A stretch of 64,000 nucleotides of DNA from JAXMEB01 sp046348545 (GCA_046348545.1 JAXMEB010000003.1:186001-250000); one strand, 5' to 3'. Positions 41,671 to 50,434 are shown, numbered from the stretch's first letter. The notes: generated from the letters alone by a model not told the origin. Numbers and translations are program-made.

Positions 41671-42930
41671 ATGAGTAGTAAAGAGATCTATGTTTCTATT
41701 GCTTTAGGCAACGAAAATCATTTGGTGGGTAAGTTATGGTGTCATACGCGTAAAGGGCGTGAAAGTGCATCTTTTGAATATGATAAACATTGGTTAAAGC
41801 ATCCTGAAAGCTTCGCTTTGGAGCCTGCTTTAACATTAACTCAAGGTGCTTTTCATACGCAAGCTGATCAAAATTTATTTGGCGCCATTGGCGATTCAAC
41901 ACCCGATCGATGGGGAAGGGTATTGATGCGTCGTGCTAACTCTCAAAATGGAAAGAAAAGGGGAGCTGTACCCAGTACATTGAGAGAAGTAGATTATTTG
42001 CTAGGTGTGAATGATGAAGCGCGGCAAGGCGCTCTTCGTTTTTCGGAACATCCTTTAGGGCCATTTTTAAGTTCTAAAGACAAAGCCTCAATACCGCCAT
42101 TAATTGATTTGCCCAAATTGCTTTCAGCAACAGAGCGCTTTTTGGATGATGATGAATCTGCTCAAGATTTAAAATTGCTATTAGCACCAGGCTCGTCTTT
42201 AGGCGGTGCACGCCCAAAAGCTTCAATTCGCGATAAAGATGGTAGTTTAGCTATCGCAAAATTTCCCAAAAAAGATGATGAGTTCAATATCGTTGCTTGG
42301 GAGGCCGTTGCTTTAAAACTTGCCCAAAAATCTCAAATCAAAGTACCCAGATGGCGATTTGAAACCATCCTTGATAAAGCAGTTATTATAGTTTCTCGAT
42401 TTGATCGTGAAAATCAGAATCGAATTCCTTTCCTATCTGCAATGAGCATGTTAGGGGCTAAGGACAATGAGCAGCATTCTTATATAGAAATTGCTTATGC
42501 ATTAGCAAAGTACGGAGCTCACCCAAATGCTGATATGGCCGAGCTATGGCGAAGAATAGTTTTTAATATTTTAATTTCAAATACTGATGACCATTTGCGT
42601 AATCATGGTTTTCTCTATGAACGACAAGCAGGATGGAAGCTTTCACCCTCATATGATTTAAACCCAACACCTGTCGAAATTAAACCACGAATATTAACGA
42701 CTGCGATTAGTTTTGAAGATAGCACAGCATCATTGGAATTGGCGCTTAGCGTTATTGGAGATTTTAGGATTTCGAGAGAGCAAGCTAATAAAATAATTGA
42801 AGAAATCGCTTATGCAGTTGTTCAATGGAGGGATGTAGCGCAAAGTTTCAATCTAAGTAATAGAGAGATAGAGCGTATGAGCTCAGCATTTGAGCATGAC
42901 GATTTAGAAAATGCATTGAAAATTAAGTAA
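41671..42930 (+). CDS. HipA-like serine/threonine kinase toxin
   Basis: 419 residues. N-subdomain: FGAIGDSTPDRWGR. Kinase: a P-loop-like SSLGGARPKASI, IAKFPKKDDEFNIVAWE, the catalytic loop ISNTDDHLRNHGFL and the metal-binding SYDLNPTP. HipA kinases phosphorylate glutamyl-tRNA synthetase or other targets and induce dormancy. AAGGAATAAAG gives the ribosome binding site in the end of hipB. Confidence 0.92.
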   Translation: MSSKEIYVSIALGNENHLVGKLWCHTRKGRESASFEYDKHWLKHPESFALEPALTLTQGAFHTQADQNLFGAIGDSTPDRWGRVLMRRANSQNGKKRGAVPSTLREVDYLLGVNDEARQGALRFSEHPLGPFLSSKDKASIPPLIDLPKLLSATERFLDDDESAQDLKLLLAPGSSLGGARPKASIRDKDGSLAIAKFPKKDDEFNIVAWEAVALKLAQKSQIKVPRWRFETILDKAVIIVSRFDRENQNRIPFLSAMSMLGAKDNEQHSYIEIAYALAKYGAHPNADMAELWRRIVFNILISNTDDHLRNHGFLYERQAGWKLSPSYDLNPTPVEIKPRILTTAISFEDSTASLELALSVIGDFRISREQANKIIEEIAYAVVQWRDVAQSFNLSNREIERMSSAFEHDDLENALKIK

Positions 42931-42997
42931 TAAAATTTATGTGCCTTTAAGTTTCCTTCGTTTACAAGGATGCCTGTCAATACAATAATCGTTGTGT

Positions 42998-43125
42998 TAT
43001 ACCCTTCACAGCTGAATTTTCGGGGTTGTTGCCTTCGCGATTCTCACCGCGGTCATGTACTTTATGTACACTCCTGCGACTCGAACGCTCGGCGCCTACC
43101 CGAAAAATCATCTGTGAAGGGTATA
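42998..43125 (+). mobile_element. 128-bp miniature inverted-repeat element (copy F)
   Basis: Begins TATACCCTTCACAGCTGA and ends CATCTGTGAAGGGTATA; interior shares CACCGCGGTC and ACTTTATGTAC variants with copy G. It lies between the convergent hipA-like and outer-membrane genes. Confidence 0.92.
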
Positions 43126-43149
43126 TATGTTTTAAAGAAACGGTCCACA

Positions 43150-43821
43150 TTAGTGTGCAGTGGGATGCCCTAAATGATAATTTATGCCAATGCTGGCCAT
43201 ATTGAGCCCTGGCTGATAATCTCTTATAGCAGGCGTAGCTTCATTGACGCTGAAGATATGTGAAGCTGATAAAAATAAAGAGACTTTTTGACTAACTTTT
43301 GATCCAATCCTGAGTTCAGCTTTCGGTGCAGTAAAATGCTTAGATCCTGAGTCCCAGCTTAGCGCTGTAGTGCTGCCATCAGATGCTTTCATTGCAGAAT
43401 AATGAAAGTGGATTACAGAAATGCCTGCACCTCCACCAATAAAAAAGTGATTACCTAATGGGGCTCTGAGCATACCCATCAGATCGACGCTATAAATATC
43501 GCTGAATTTTGAACTGCCAGTAAATTGTCCAGAGTTAAAAATTTTGAAGTTATAGTTACGCACTGCGGTAGGGTAAGTGCTGAGACCAGCTTCAATAGCA
43601 AAATGACGATAGGCTTGTTCTCCTATTCCAATACGTCCGGCAAACCCTGTGTTGCTTTGCATTTCCATAGAGCCGAGCATATTATCTAAAAATCCAAATT
43701 CAATACTGCCAATACCACTTTGTCCAACCCAATATAGTCCTTTATCAGTAAAATTGTCTGGTATGTAAGCGAAAACGTTTGTGGTGGCAATAGCCATGAA
43801 GACGGATATGATAATGCGCAT
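43150..43821 (-). CDS. Outer-membrane beta-barrel protein
   Basis: 223 residues. A signal peptide (MRIIISVFMAIATTNVFA) is followed by amphipathic alternating strands such as GLYWVGQSGIGSIEFGFLD, HFFIGGGAGISVIHF and KVSLFLSASHIFS, ending GLNMASIGINYHLG, typical of OmpA/OmpW-like barrels. Role unknown. It lies between two 128-bp elements. Confidence 0.8.
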   Translation of the reverse strand: MRIIISVFMAIATTNVFAYIPDNFTDKGLYWVGQSGIGSIEFGFLDNMLGSMEMQSNTGFAGRIGIGEQAYRHFAIEAGLSTYPTAVRNYNFKIFNSGQFTGSSKFSDIYSVDLMGMLRAPLGNHFFIGGGAGISVIHFHYSAMKASDGSTTALSWDSGSKHFTAPKAELRIGSKVSQKVSLFLSASHIFSVNEATPAIRDYQPGLNMASIGINYHLGHPTAH

Positions 43822-44028
43822 AATTAAATTTTTCTTTATTTTTTCAATTATTTTATTCGGAAAAGTCGTTATTCATCGATTATTCGACATTGGGGGCGAG
43901 ATTAAATCATTTTATTCTGGAGATGTCTATATTTTAATGGAGTGGCCTAAATGAAGTATTACTATCATGGCAATATAAATACCGGTATGTATTTTGAGAT
44001 AGATTAATGAATATGAAGAAGCACTCAC

Positions 44029-44156
44029 TATACCCTTCGCAGCTGAATTTTCGGGGTTGTTGCCTTCGCGATTCTCACCGCGGTCATGTACTTTATGTAC
44101 ACTCCTGCGACTCGAATGCTCGGCGCCTACCCGAAAAATCATCTGTTGTGGGTATA
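44029..44156 (+). mobile_element. 128-bp miniature inverted-repeat element (copy G)
   Basis: Begins TATACCCTTCGCAGCTGA and ends with ATCTGTTGTGGGTATA. Nearly identical inside to copy F, about 0.9 kb away. Confidence 0.92.
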
Positions 44157-44282
44157 CTTTAGAAAAGGTGTTCGCTAAGATCAACGAACCATGGATGCCT
44201 TAGCTTTCAATGCTTCGAAAAGTATAAAACGCTTGATTTGTAAGGGCTGTAGGATGGCGTGGGATATCTTGAGATTTGAATC

Positions 44283-44310
44283 TGGTGGAGGCGGCGGGAA
44301 TTGAACCCGC
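44283..44310 (-). repeat. Duplicated 3' end of ssrA (distal attachment site)
   Basis: 28 bases starting TGGTGGAGGCGGCGGG are identical to the last 28 bases of the tmRNA gene at 46590-46617. They include the T arm and CCA end only. ssrA is a frequent integration site, so this is the outer edge of a 2.3-kb island. Confidence 0.88.
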
Positions 44311-44591
44311 TCAGGGGGTAAAAAGCCCGACCATGATAAACCACCAAAGACTACGAAACACAATAAGAAATCAAAGGGTTAGTGCTTGTGTCGGCAGCCT
44401 ATCTGATTGGTTTTGATTGTCACTAATTGTCAGCAAATGGTGCCGCTGTGGTGCCTTTAATTTCGAGGTTAATTCTGCCATGGCTTTCCAAAATAAGTTT
44501 GCTTAGAGCTAAGCCCGTATATGATGTTAAAATCATCTCCAATGGCAAGGCATTAGCCTTGAGCAATAATAGCATTTTATAGGGTGTGCTT
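44311..44591. other. Island interior without genes
   Basis: About 280 bases between the attachment repeat and the RhuM-Fic gene. It contains stop-rich sequence with phrases (GGTGCCGCTGTGGTGCC) often seen beside integrase ends, but no readable integrase. Confidence 0.35.
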
Positions 44592-45559
44592 GTGACTGAG
44601 ATTGTAATTTATACGGCCAAAGATGGCCATGTAGAGCTAGACGTTAATATAGCTGATGAAACCGTCTGGTTATCAATGAGCCAGATGGTTGATCTATTTG
44701 GTCGAGATAAGTCAGTTATATCTCGACATTTAAATAATATATTTAAAATCAACGAATTAGAGCGCGGGGCAACTGTTGCAAAATATGCAACAGTTCAAAA
44801 AGAAGGCGATCGCGAGGTTAAACGTGAGGTTGAGTATTACAATTTAGATGCGATCATATCTGTTGGGTACCGAGTTAACTCGAAAGAAGGGGTGCAGTTT
44901 AGAAAATGGGCTACCCAAGTGTTGAAAGAGCATCTGATCCGCGGATATACAATCTATGATAAGCGTTTTTCAGAGCGCGGCGTGAAGGAATTGCAGCAAA
45001 CAGTAGAATTACTGCAAAAGACATTGGTACATCATGATTTGGTTAATGATCTTGGTCAAGAAGCGATCCAGCTGATATTGGCGTACACCAAGACTTGGGA
45101 TTTATTGCTGGCCTATGATGAAGGTGTGTTAAAGTTACCGGAGCAAGTAAAGGAAGCCACGCCAAGGCTAAATTATGAAGCGGCATTATCAGCTATCGAA
45201 TCGTTGAAGACAGACCTGGGCGCACGTAATGAAGCAACACATTTATTTGGGCAAGAGCGTGATGGCGGGCTCGATAGCATTCTAAATAATATTGAGCAAA
45301 CATTTGGTGGTGAGCCACTGTATAAAACGCCGGAAGAAAAAGCGGCACACTTACTTTATTTTGTCATCAAAGATCATCCATTCACTGACGGTAACAAGCG
45401 TATTGGTAGCTTCATGTTTTTGCTTTATCTAAAGTCGCAAAGCATGCCGATAAAGCTCAATAAAACGGTTTGGTGGCTCTTGCTTTGCTGGTTGCTGAAA
45501 GTGACCCAAGTCAAAAAGAAATCATCATTCGATTGATTGTAAATTTGTTGATGGATTGA
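44592..45559 (+). pseudogene. RhuM-Fic/Doc family gene with C-terminal frameshift
   Basis: From a GTG at 44592 (AGGG upstream; another GTG at 44586). The N-terminal RhuM domain (TVWLSMSQMVDLFGRDKSVI, YYNLDAIISVGYRVNS, WATQVLKEHLIRGY) is followed by a Fic/Doc domain with the active motif HPFTDGNKR. After KLNK near 45468 the frame shifts and stops at 45534-45536; adding one A to the AAAA run restores NGLVALALLVAESDPSQKEI and a stop at 45559. The Fic motif precedes the lesion, so a truncated product could be partly functional. Confidence 0.85.
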
Positions 45560-45665
45560 AGATTAAATAACGGGGATTTTATACAAGGATAGTAATGACG
45601 TCATTACAAAGCAACCCTGCCTTCAAAAACTCCGAACTGAGGTTAATTCAAATTAAATCACTCTC

Positions 45666-45754
45666 GGTAGTGTAAAGAATTCTGTGTCTGTAAACATACC
45701 TTAAGTATGATTGCTGTGATTCAGATCGCCAGACACAGAATTCTTTACACTACC
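45666..45754. mobile_element. 89-bp element with 25-bp perfect inverted repeats (IS256-like ends)
   Basis: GGTAGTGTAAAGAATTCTGT at 45666, continuing to 45690, is the exact reverse complement of 45730-45754. The 39-base centre has a small CATACCTTAAGTATG dyad. The terminus resembles IS256-family ends. No target duplication is obvious. It is either a MITE or a solo remnant. Confidence 0.8.
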
Positions 45755-45856
45755 ATACCCTGCCAGAAATTGCGGGTTCACTCGCAGGTAGAATTAACGA
45801 CAATTTTCAAGTCATTTAGACATGCATCTTGAAGTTTATTGGGTATAGATGAGGTA

Positions 45857-46471
45857 ATGTTTCATTGGGCAGGATGTTTTCTACTTTTTTCATTTTGCAT
45901 TGGATGGCTTGCAAGACCAAGTGATTTTTTTAGCAGAATGTTCATCGCTTCTATTCTTATCATGATGATAATAGCGTATATTCATTGTATGCGCATCTTA
46001 TTTTATTGGTTTAAAAACAGAAATAAAAAGCTTAAGAACTGTGCAACAGTCATCCGGCATGAAAGAAAAATAGAAGCTCTGTTAAATGAGAAATTTCATG
46101 ACCATACCTCTCATATTTTAAAAGAGGTTAAAGTGTGCTTGGAAACAGAAAACTCTAGGAAAATTTATTTAAGTAATCTATTTGCTGGAAATATAAAAAA
46201 ATCAGGGTTTCTCTTTGCAATAATTATGATGTTAGGCTCTGGATCCAGTTTATATCATCAGATGCTTTCGTTTTTCCCAACGTTAGAGGAGTATAAGCAA
46301 GTGATTTCATGCGTTTTTGTCGGTCTATTTTTTGCATTTCTTATGGAAGCAGTGGGTCAGCAAACAATCTTAAATAGCAAAAGCGTTGTGTCGATCCTTA
46401 ATAAAGTCATTCAACAGAAAGAGAAAAGAGAAGAAGAATTGGCTAGTTTCAAAAAAAAACTATTGGAATAA
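45857..46471 (+). CDS. Hypothetical membrane protein with coiled-coil tail
   Basis: 204 residues from ATG 45857; a TTG at 45839 is possible. Two hydrophobic segments at the N-terminus (WAGCFLLFSFCIGWLA, MFIASILIMMIIAYIH), two in the C-terminal half (SGFLFAIIMMLGSG, VISCVFVGLFFAFLME), and a charged coiled coil (QQKEKREEELASFKKK). Not recognised. Only other cargo of the ssrA island; expression partner unknown. Confidence 0.65.
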   Translation: MFHWAGCFLLFSFCIGWLARPSDFFSRMFIASILIMMIIAYIHCMRILFYWFKNRNKKLKNCATVIRHERKIEALLNEKFHDHTSHILKEVKVCLETENSRKIYLSNLFAGNIKKSGFLFAIIMMLGSGSSLYHQMLSFFPTLEEYKQVISCVFVGLFFAFLMEAVGQQTILNSKSVVSILNKVIQQKEKREEELASFKKKLLE

Positions 46472-46589
46472 TAAATAGCCAATGTCCATATAACTGTTCT
46501 TCCTCCGAAGGATGGACAACGTAACTAAGCAGCACATTCAAAGCACATAAGGGCTCTGGGATGATTTGAGAGATTACAAGAAGAGAATT

Positions 46590-46953
46590 TGGTGGAGGCG
46601 GCGGGAATTGAACCCGCGTCCGAAAGCCCTACGCTTAAAGATCTACATGTGTAGCCTACTATTTAATTTAACCTCATGCCCTCCAGCAGACAGGATGACA
46701 ATCGGCGAGCGCATATTTAGTTTAACTCTTGGCACTAGCGCGGTGCCGCAAGCGGTCTTATGTTTGTTTACCCCCAACATCCTATCGCATAAGCACAACA
46801 GGGTGGAGGCTTAGCTTAACTGTTTAAGCAGCAGCTAAGTATAGATCGTCGTTTTTGGCGTCTATATTGTTACAGTTAAGTTTTACGAGATTAAACTGAT
46901 ACTCGACATGCACCTTAAGGTTCGCGACCCCCGTCAAAGCCAAAGTCGCCCCC
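46590..46953 (-). ncRNA. ssrA: Transfer-messenger RNA
   Basis: Reverse strand starts GGGGGCGACTTTGGCTTTG and ends CCGCCTCCACCA; the ends pair as an alanine-tRNA-like acceptor with T-arm GGTTCAATTCC. The tag reading frame (46824-46859) decodes A-KNDDLYLAAA followed by TAA. tmRNA rescues stalled ribosomes with SmpB, encoded next to it on the same strand. Its 3' end is the insertion site of the adjacent island, which preserved the gene. Confidence 0.97.
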
Positions 46954-46991
46954 GCTAATAAGACTAACAAAGTATTATGAAAAGTTCAAAC

Positions 46992-47477
46992 TCAACCCTT
47001 ATGCACGTTTTTGAACTTGCTCGCATCTCGCCGCCATTCCTTTTCCTTAGCGGCATCTCGCTTGTCATGGAGCTTCTTACCCTTACCTAGGGCAAATTCA
47101 AGCTTCACCAGTCCGTTCTTCCAGTGCAGCTTCAAAGGAACCAGTGTATAGCCTTTACGTTCAACTGCACCAATCAAGGTGTTAAGTTCTTTTCGGTTGA
47201 GAAGTAGCTTCCGGGTTCGGTTTGGTTGAGCCACCACATGGGTGGAGGCTGAAAGCAGCGGTGTGATTTGAGAGCCTAAAAGCCAAGCCTCATTATCCTT
47301 AATAATCACATAGCTATCGGCGATACCAGCCTTGCCAGCCCGGATACTCTTTACCTCCCAGCCCTGCAATACCACCCCAGCATCAAAGAAGGCTTCTAGG
47401 GTATAGTCAAAGCGGGCCCGCCGGTTCTCGGCTATCATGCTGCCTTTATTGGCGTCTTTGGTCTTTTTTTTAGTCAT
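46992..47477 (-). CDS. smpB: SsrA-binding protein SmpB
   Basis: 161 residues. AENRRARFDYTLEAFFDAG, GWEVKSIRAGKAGIADSYV and the basic C-terminus (KLHDKRDAAKEKEWRRD) are signature SmpB. It delivers tmRNA to stalled ribosomes. It sits directly upstream of ssrA. Confidence 0.97.
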   Translation of the reverse strand: MTKKKTKDANKGSMIAENRRARFDYTLEAFFDAGVVLQGWEVKSIRAGKAGIADSYVIIKDNEAWLLGSQITPLLSASTHVVAQPNRTRKLLLNRKELNTLIGAVERKGYTLVPLKLHWKNGLVKLEFALGKGKKLHDKRDAAKEKEWRRDASKFKNVHKG

Positions 47478-47539
47478 GAAATCAGTCTCAAAAAAATTTA
47501 TAATAGCTTTTAGGAACCCATATTCTGAGATGGTGCTAA

Positions 47540-47974
47540 ATGCGTGTGGTTGAGCGGTCTGTCTGGGTGCCCTTTGAGGCCGGACAGATGTACAAACTTG
47601 TTAATGATATTACAAAATACCCCCAGTTTTTACCAGGGTGCAAAGGGGCTGAAATCCTATTCTCAGGTGATAATGAGATCCACGCTGAATTAATGATAGA
47701 AAAAAGCGGTTTCACACAAGCCTTCAGCACTCAAAATCGATTGGAATCCAATCGTCGCATCGAAATGAACCTGCTCAAAGGCCCTTTTCGGCATCTCACA
47801 GGTGTCTGGGAGTTTAAGCCGCTCGAAAAAGGCTGCGAGATCTCATTCACGCTGACCTTTGAGTTTAGCTCTAAGTTACTTGATTTTAGTTTTGGATCTA
47901 TTTTTGAGAGCTTGGTTCAAACTATGGTTCAAGCCTTCACTGAAAGAGCGCAGGTCGTTTATGCCACAGCCTAA
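47540..47974 (+). CDS. ratA: RatA/COQ10-type START-domain protein
   Basis: 144 residues; VERSVWVPFEAGQMYKLVND, YPQFLPGCKGAEIL and LKGPFRHLTGVWEF are characteristic of the polyketide-cyclase/COQ10 family. Homologues are described either as ubiquinone-binding or as a ribosome-association inhibitor. It overlaps rnfH by 14 bases; smpB is divergent. Confidence 0.93.
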   Translation: MRVVERSVWVPFEAGQMYKLVNDITKYPQFLPGCKGAEILFSGDNEIHAELMIEKSGFTQAFSTQNRLESNRRIEMNLLKGPFRHLTGVWEFKPLEKGCEISFTLTFEFSSKLLDFSFGSIFESLVQTMVQAFTERAQVVYATA

Positions 47975-48254
47975 TTTTCCAATTGAGATTGCGCTTCTTG
48001 CCGATCCAGCAATCCCGCAATTAATTTCGTTGCTCGTCGAGCCAGGTACCACCATTGGCGATGCGTTGCTTGAAGCAGGCATATCGCCGGACGGATTCAC
48101 CCTCGGCAAAGCGGGTAGCGTTGCCAAGAGGGAAGATACGTTAATGGCTGGCGATCGAATCGAGCTCCTGCCACCCCTTATCATTACACCAGAAGCAGCC
48201 CGTAAGCTACGGGCTGCCAAGAAAAAGAAACGCGATATCAGGGATGGACTTTAG
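47961..48254 (+). CDS. rnfH: RnfH (RatB) ubiquitin-like-fold family protein
   Basis: 97 residues from MPQPNFPIEIALL. GTTIGDALLEAGISPDG and DRIELLPPLIITPEAARKLR are typical of UPF0125/RnfH beta-grasp proteins. Function unsettled. An upstream in-frame extension lies inside ratA and is not coding. The 3' end overlaps the convergent bamE gene by 17 bases. Confidence 0.93.
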   Translation: MPQPNFPIEIALLADPAIPQLISLLVEPGTTIGDALLEAGISPDGFTLGKAGSVAKREDTLMAGDRIELLPPLIITPEAARKLRAAKKKKRDIRDGL

Positions 48255-48585
48255 ATTCAATCGGCACTAGCTTTTCGATGCTTGATACTTTTTCGTTCTC
48301 GAATCGAATCGTAATTCGTTGCTCACTGGCCTCGCCATAGCCAGGCTTGGTGTAGTAGATATAATCATCTTGTTTCTTTTGGAAGGCATCATCGAGCATC
48401 GGCGTGCCTAAGAGTTGACGAACTTGCGAACGGTTCATGCCAACTTTAATCTTCTCAACCTTCTCAGACTCTATGATATTGCCTTGATGGATATCCATCT
48501 TATAAGGCCTGAGCATTGAACAGCCCATCAAAGAAAGAATAGTGACCGAAATCAATATAACTCGAGCTTGCAATAACGATGTCAT
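48238..48585 (-). CDS. bamE: Outer-membrane assembly lipoprotein BamE
   Basis: 115 residues. The lipobox ILSLMGC ends at Cys22, so it is a lipoprotein. The SmpA/OmlA domain reads IKVGMNRSQVRQLLGTPML and DYIYYTKPG. BamE is an accessory part of the BAM complex. Convergent with rnfH and divergent from fur, the standard gammaproteobacterial order. Confidence 0.95.
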   Translation of the reverse strand: MTSLLQARVILISVTILSLMGCSMLRPYKMDIHQGNIIESEKVEKIKVGMNRSQVRQLLGTPMLDDAFQKKQDDYIYYTKPGYGEASEQRITIRFENEKVSSIEKLVPIESKVHP

Positions 48586-48706
48586 AGTAAAGAGACCTTA
48601 TTTACTTTGCTTGAAGCAATCCCAGCGAAGGCAAAGTATACGGCACATCGAGACATTTTTTCAAAACCATGCTAACCTCTAAGTTTCTTGAATCGCTTAT
48701 TTTAAT

Positions 48707-49150
48707 ATGTCAGATAACAAAGAAAACCCTGAATTGAAAGAACTTAAAAAGGTTGGCTTAAAAGTCACGTTGCCCCGTTTGAAGATTCTTCAAATTTTAG
48801 AAAAATCTAAAAATCGGCATGCTAGTGCCGAAGAGGTCTACCAAGCACTAGTGGAGTCTGGCGATGATGTGGGGTTGGCAACCGTCTATCGCGTACTCAC
48901 TCAGTTCGAACAGGCAGGTCTGGTGATCAAACATCACTTTGAATCAGGCCATGCTGTCTTTGAACTGGATACTGGGGAGCATCACGATCATATCGTTTGC
49001 CTCAAGTGCGGTCATGTGACCGAATTTGTAGATGAAGTCATTGAATCTCGGCAGAATTACATTGCTGATCAACACGGATTCAAAATCACGGATCATTCTC
49101 TCAATCTCTATGGCATTTGTGGTAAATGCCAGCTAGAAACTCCTACCTAG
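48707..49150 (+). CDS. fur: Ferric uptake regulator Fur
   Basis: 147 residues. LKVTLPRLKILQILEKS begins the winged helix, GLATVYRVLTQFEQAG is the recognition helix, HHDHIVCLKCG and YGICGKC hold the metal and structural zinc ligands. Global iron-responsive repressor. Confidence 0.97.
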   Translation: MSDNKENPELKELKKVGLKVTLPRLKILQILEKSKNRHASAEEVYQALVESGDDVGLATVYRVLTQFEQAGLVIKHHFESGHAVFELDTGEHHDHIVCLKCGHVTEFVDEVIESRQNYIADQHGFKITDHSLNLYGICGKCQLETPT

Positions 49151-49262
49151 ATCATTTCATAAATCACGGCCCCAATTTTTTGCTAATCTCTATCCAGGGG
49201 GTTGCTAATGACGACTTTCTGTGATAGGTTCAAGAAAGTTCAAGTATTTCTTTCCAAAAAAA

Positions 49263-49430
49263 ATGGATATAGCAGCTTTCGACAGCAATTTAAGTGCCGC
49301 TTCTTTAAGCGCACTAGCTATTTCCATTGATTTTTCAATCCTCATTCTTAGCGTGGTGATTCTCGTTTTAGCCTGCTTAGGCCTATCGAGTATTTATCTG
49401 CGCCTCGTTAGGCCTATCTCTAGCAAGTAA
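49263..49430 (+). CDS. Possible 55-residue single-helix membrane peptide
   Basis: From ATG 49263: MDIAAFDSNLSAAS then a strong hydrophobic stretch (LSALAISIDFSILILSVVIL) and a basic end. No clear ribosome binding site and no family. The rest of 49151-49452 holds nothing else I recognise. Confidence 0.35.
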   Translation: MDIAAFDSNLSAASLSALAISIDFSILILSVVILVLACLGLSSIYLRLVRPISSK

Positions 49431-49452
49431 ATTGATAACTTATTGTTTTTGC

Positions 49453-49580
49453 TATACCCACAACAGATGATTTTTCGGGTAGGCGCCGAGTGTTCGAGTC
49501 GCAGGAGTGTACACAAAGTACATGACTGCGGTGAGAATCGCGAAGGCAACAACCCCGAAAATTCATCTGTGAAGGTTATA
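49453..49580 (-). mobile_element. 128-bp miniature inverted-repeat element (copy H)
   Basis: Begins TATACCCACAACAGATGA; the other end TCATCTGTGAAGGTTATA carries a G to T change in its CCC. It lies 32 bases before the mitochondrial carrier gene and could influence its promoter. Confidence 0.92.
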
Positions 49581-49612
49581 TGGTGAAATGAAATCACCTA
49601 TGGAGATTTTTT

Positions 49613-50434
49613 ATGACTGAACCTAACGAAGAAAATCCTCGACAGTCCTTTTTTAAAACTTTTTTCAAAGGCACATTAAGCGGTGGGCTGGGTGGTGCAC
49701 TCGAAGTCTTGGTTGATCACCCGCTGTGGACACTCAAAACACGGCTTCAAGATCCAAATATTCCAAGAGAATCAAAATTCACAATGAATCCTAGGATTTT
49801 GTATCGTGGATTGGGTCCGAATATGGCTTCCATGATGCCGATCACAGCACTTCAAATAGGTGCAGCTGGGGGCGTGAAACGTGCCATTGCAAATACCAAC
49901 GAAGATAAAGAAATTTCAGAATTATGTACTTTGTTTAGTAGTGCGATGGGGGGTTTTGTTTCCGCGACTGTGAGCTCACCTACAGAATTGATCATGTCTC
50001 GACAAACCGAGCATCAAGGATTCTATGCGACGATGAAAGATATGATCAGAAGAGAGGGAGCGCGCAGCTTAGGTAAAGGATTTTGGGGAACTGCAAACCG
50101 AGATGCCATCTTCACGAGCGCCTATTTGTTTGGAGTACCCTATATTAAAAACAAGCTTCAGCCTCACCTTTCAGAGAAAGGTGCAACGCTTGCAGGGGGT
50201 GTGGTTGCTGGGACAACGGGGGCACTATTGTCACAGCCTTTTGATGCCTTAAAAACAGCTCAACAGGTCAGTCACACTCATACATCGATGTGGCGCATCG
50301 CGAAGGAGAAAGTGCGACAAGAAGGGCTTCGCGGATTATATAAGGGCGGTGTGCCACGAACATTACGCGTCATTTCTGCAGTGACACTGATTAGTAGTGT
50401 GGATCAGAAAATTAGAACAATGTGTCGGATGTAA
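49613..50434 (+). CDS. Mitochondrial carrier (SLC25) family protein
   Basis: 273 residues with threefold structure. The signature P-x-[DE]-x-x-[KR] appears as PLWTLK (37-42), PTELIM (123-128) and PFDALK (209-214); the matching loops are YRGLGPN, LGKGFWGTANR and YKGGVPRTLR. Each repeat has two hydrophobic helices. SLC25 carriers are eukaryotic; bacterial examples are rare, the known one being the Legionella LncP effector that acts in host mitochondria. GGAGATTTTTT precedes ATG. First repeat has W in place of the acidic residue, and the second has lost the basic one. Confidence 0.9.
   Translation: MTEPNEENPRQSFFKTFFKGTLSGGLGGALEVLVDHPLWTLKTRLQDPNIPRESKFTMNPRILYRGLGPNMASMMPITALQIGAAGGVKRAIANTNEDKEISELCTLFSSAMGGFVSATVSSPTELIMSRQTEHQGFYATMKDMIRREGARSLGKGFWGTANRDAIFTSAYLFGVPYIKNKLQPHLSEKGATLAGGVVAGTTGALLSQPFDALKTAQQVSHTHTSMWRIAKEKVRQEGLRGLYKGGVPRTLRVISAVTLISSVDQKIRTMCRM

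Noticed and set aside
43927..44184. An 85-codon reverse-strand frame
   Set aside because: Most of it is the internal frame of the 128-bp element (copy G); nothing protein-like follows it.
45560..45665. Possible small gene after the RhuM-Fic gene
   Set aside because: No open frame with a start and ribosome binding site; direct read-out is stop-rich.
46566..46814. An 82-codon open frame on the plus strand
   Set aside because: It lies across the 3' part of ssrA on the opposite strand; the sequence is fully explained by the tmRNA.
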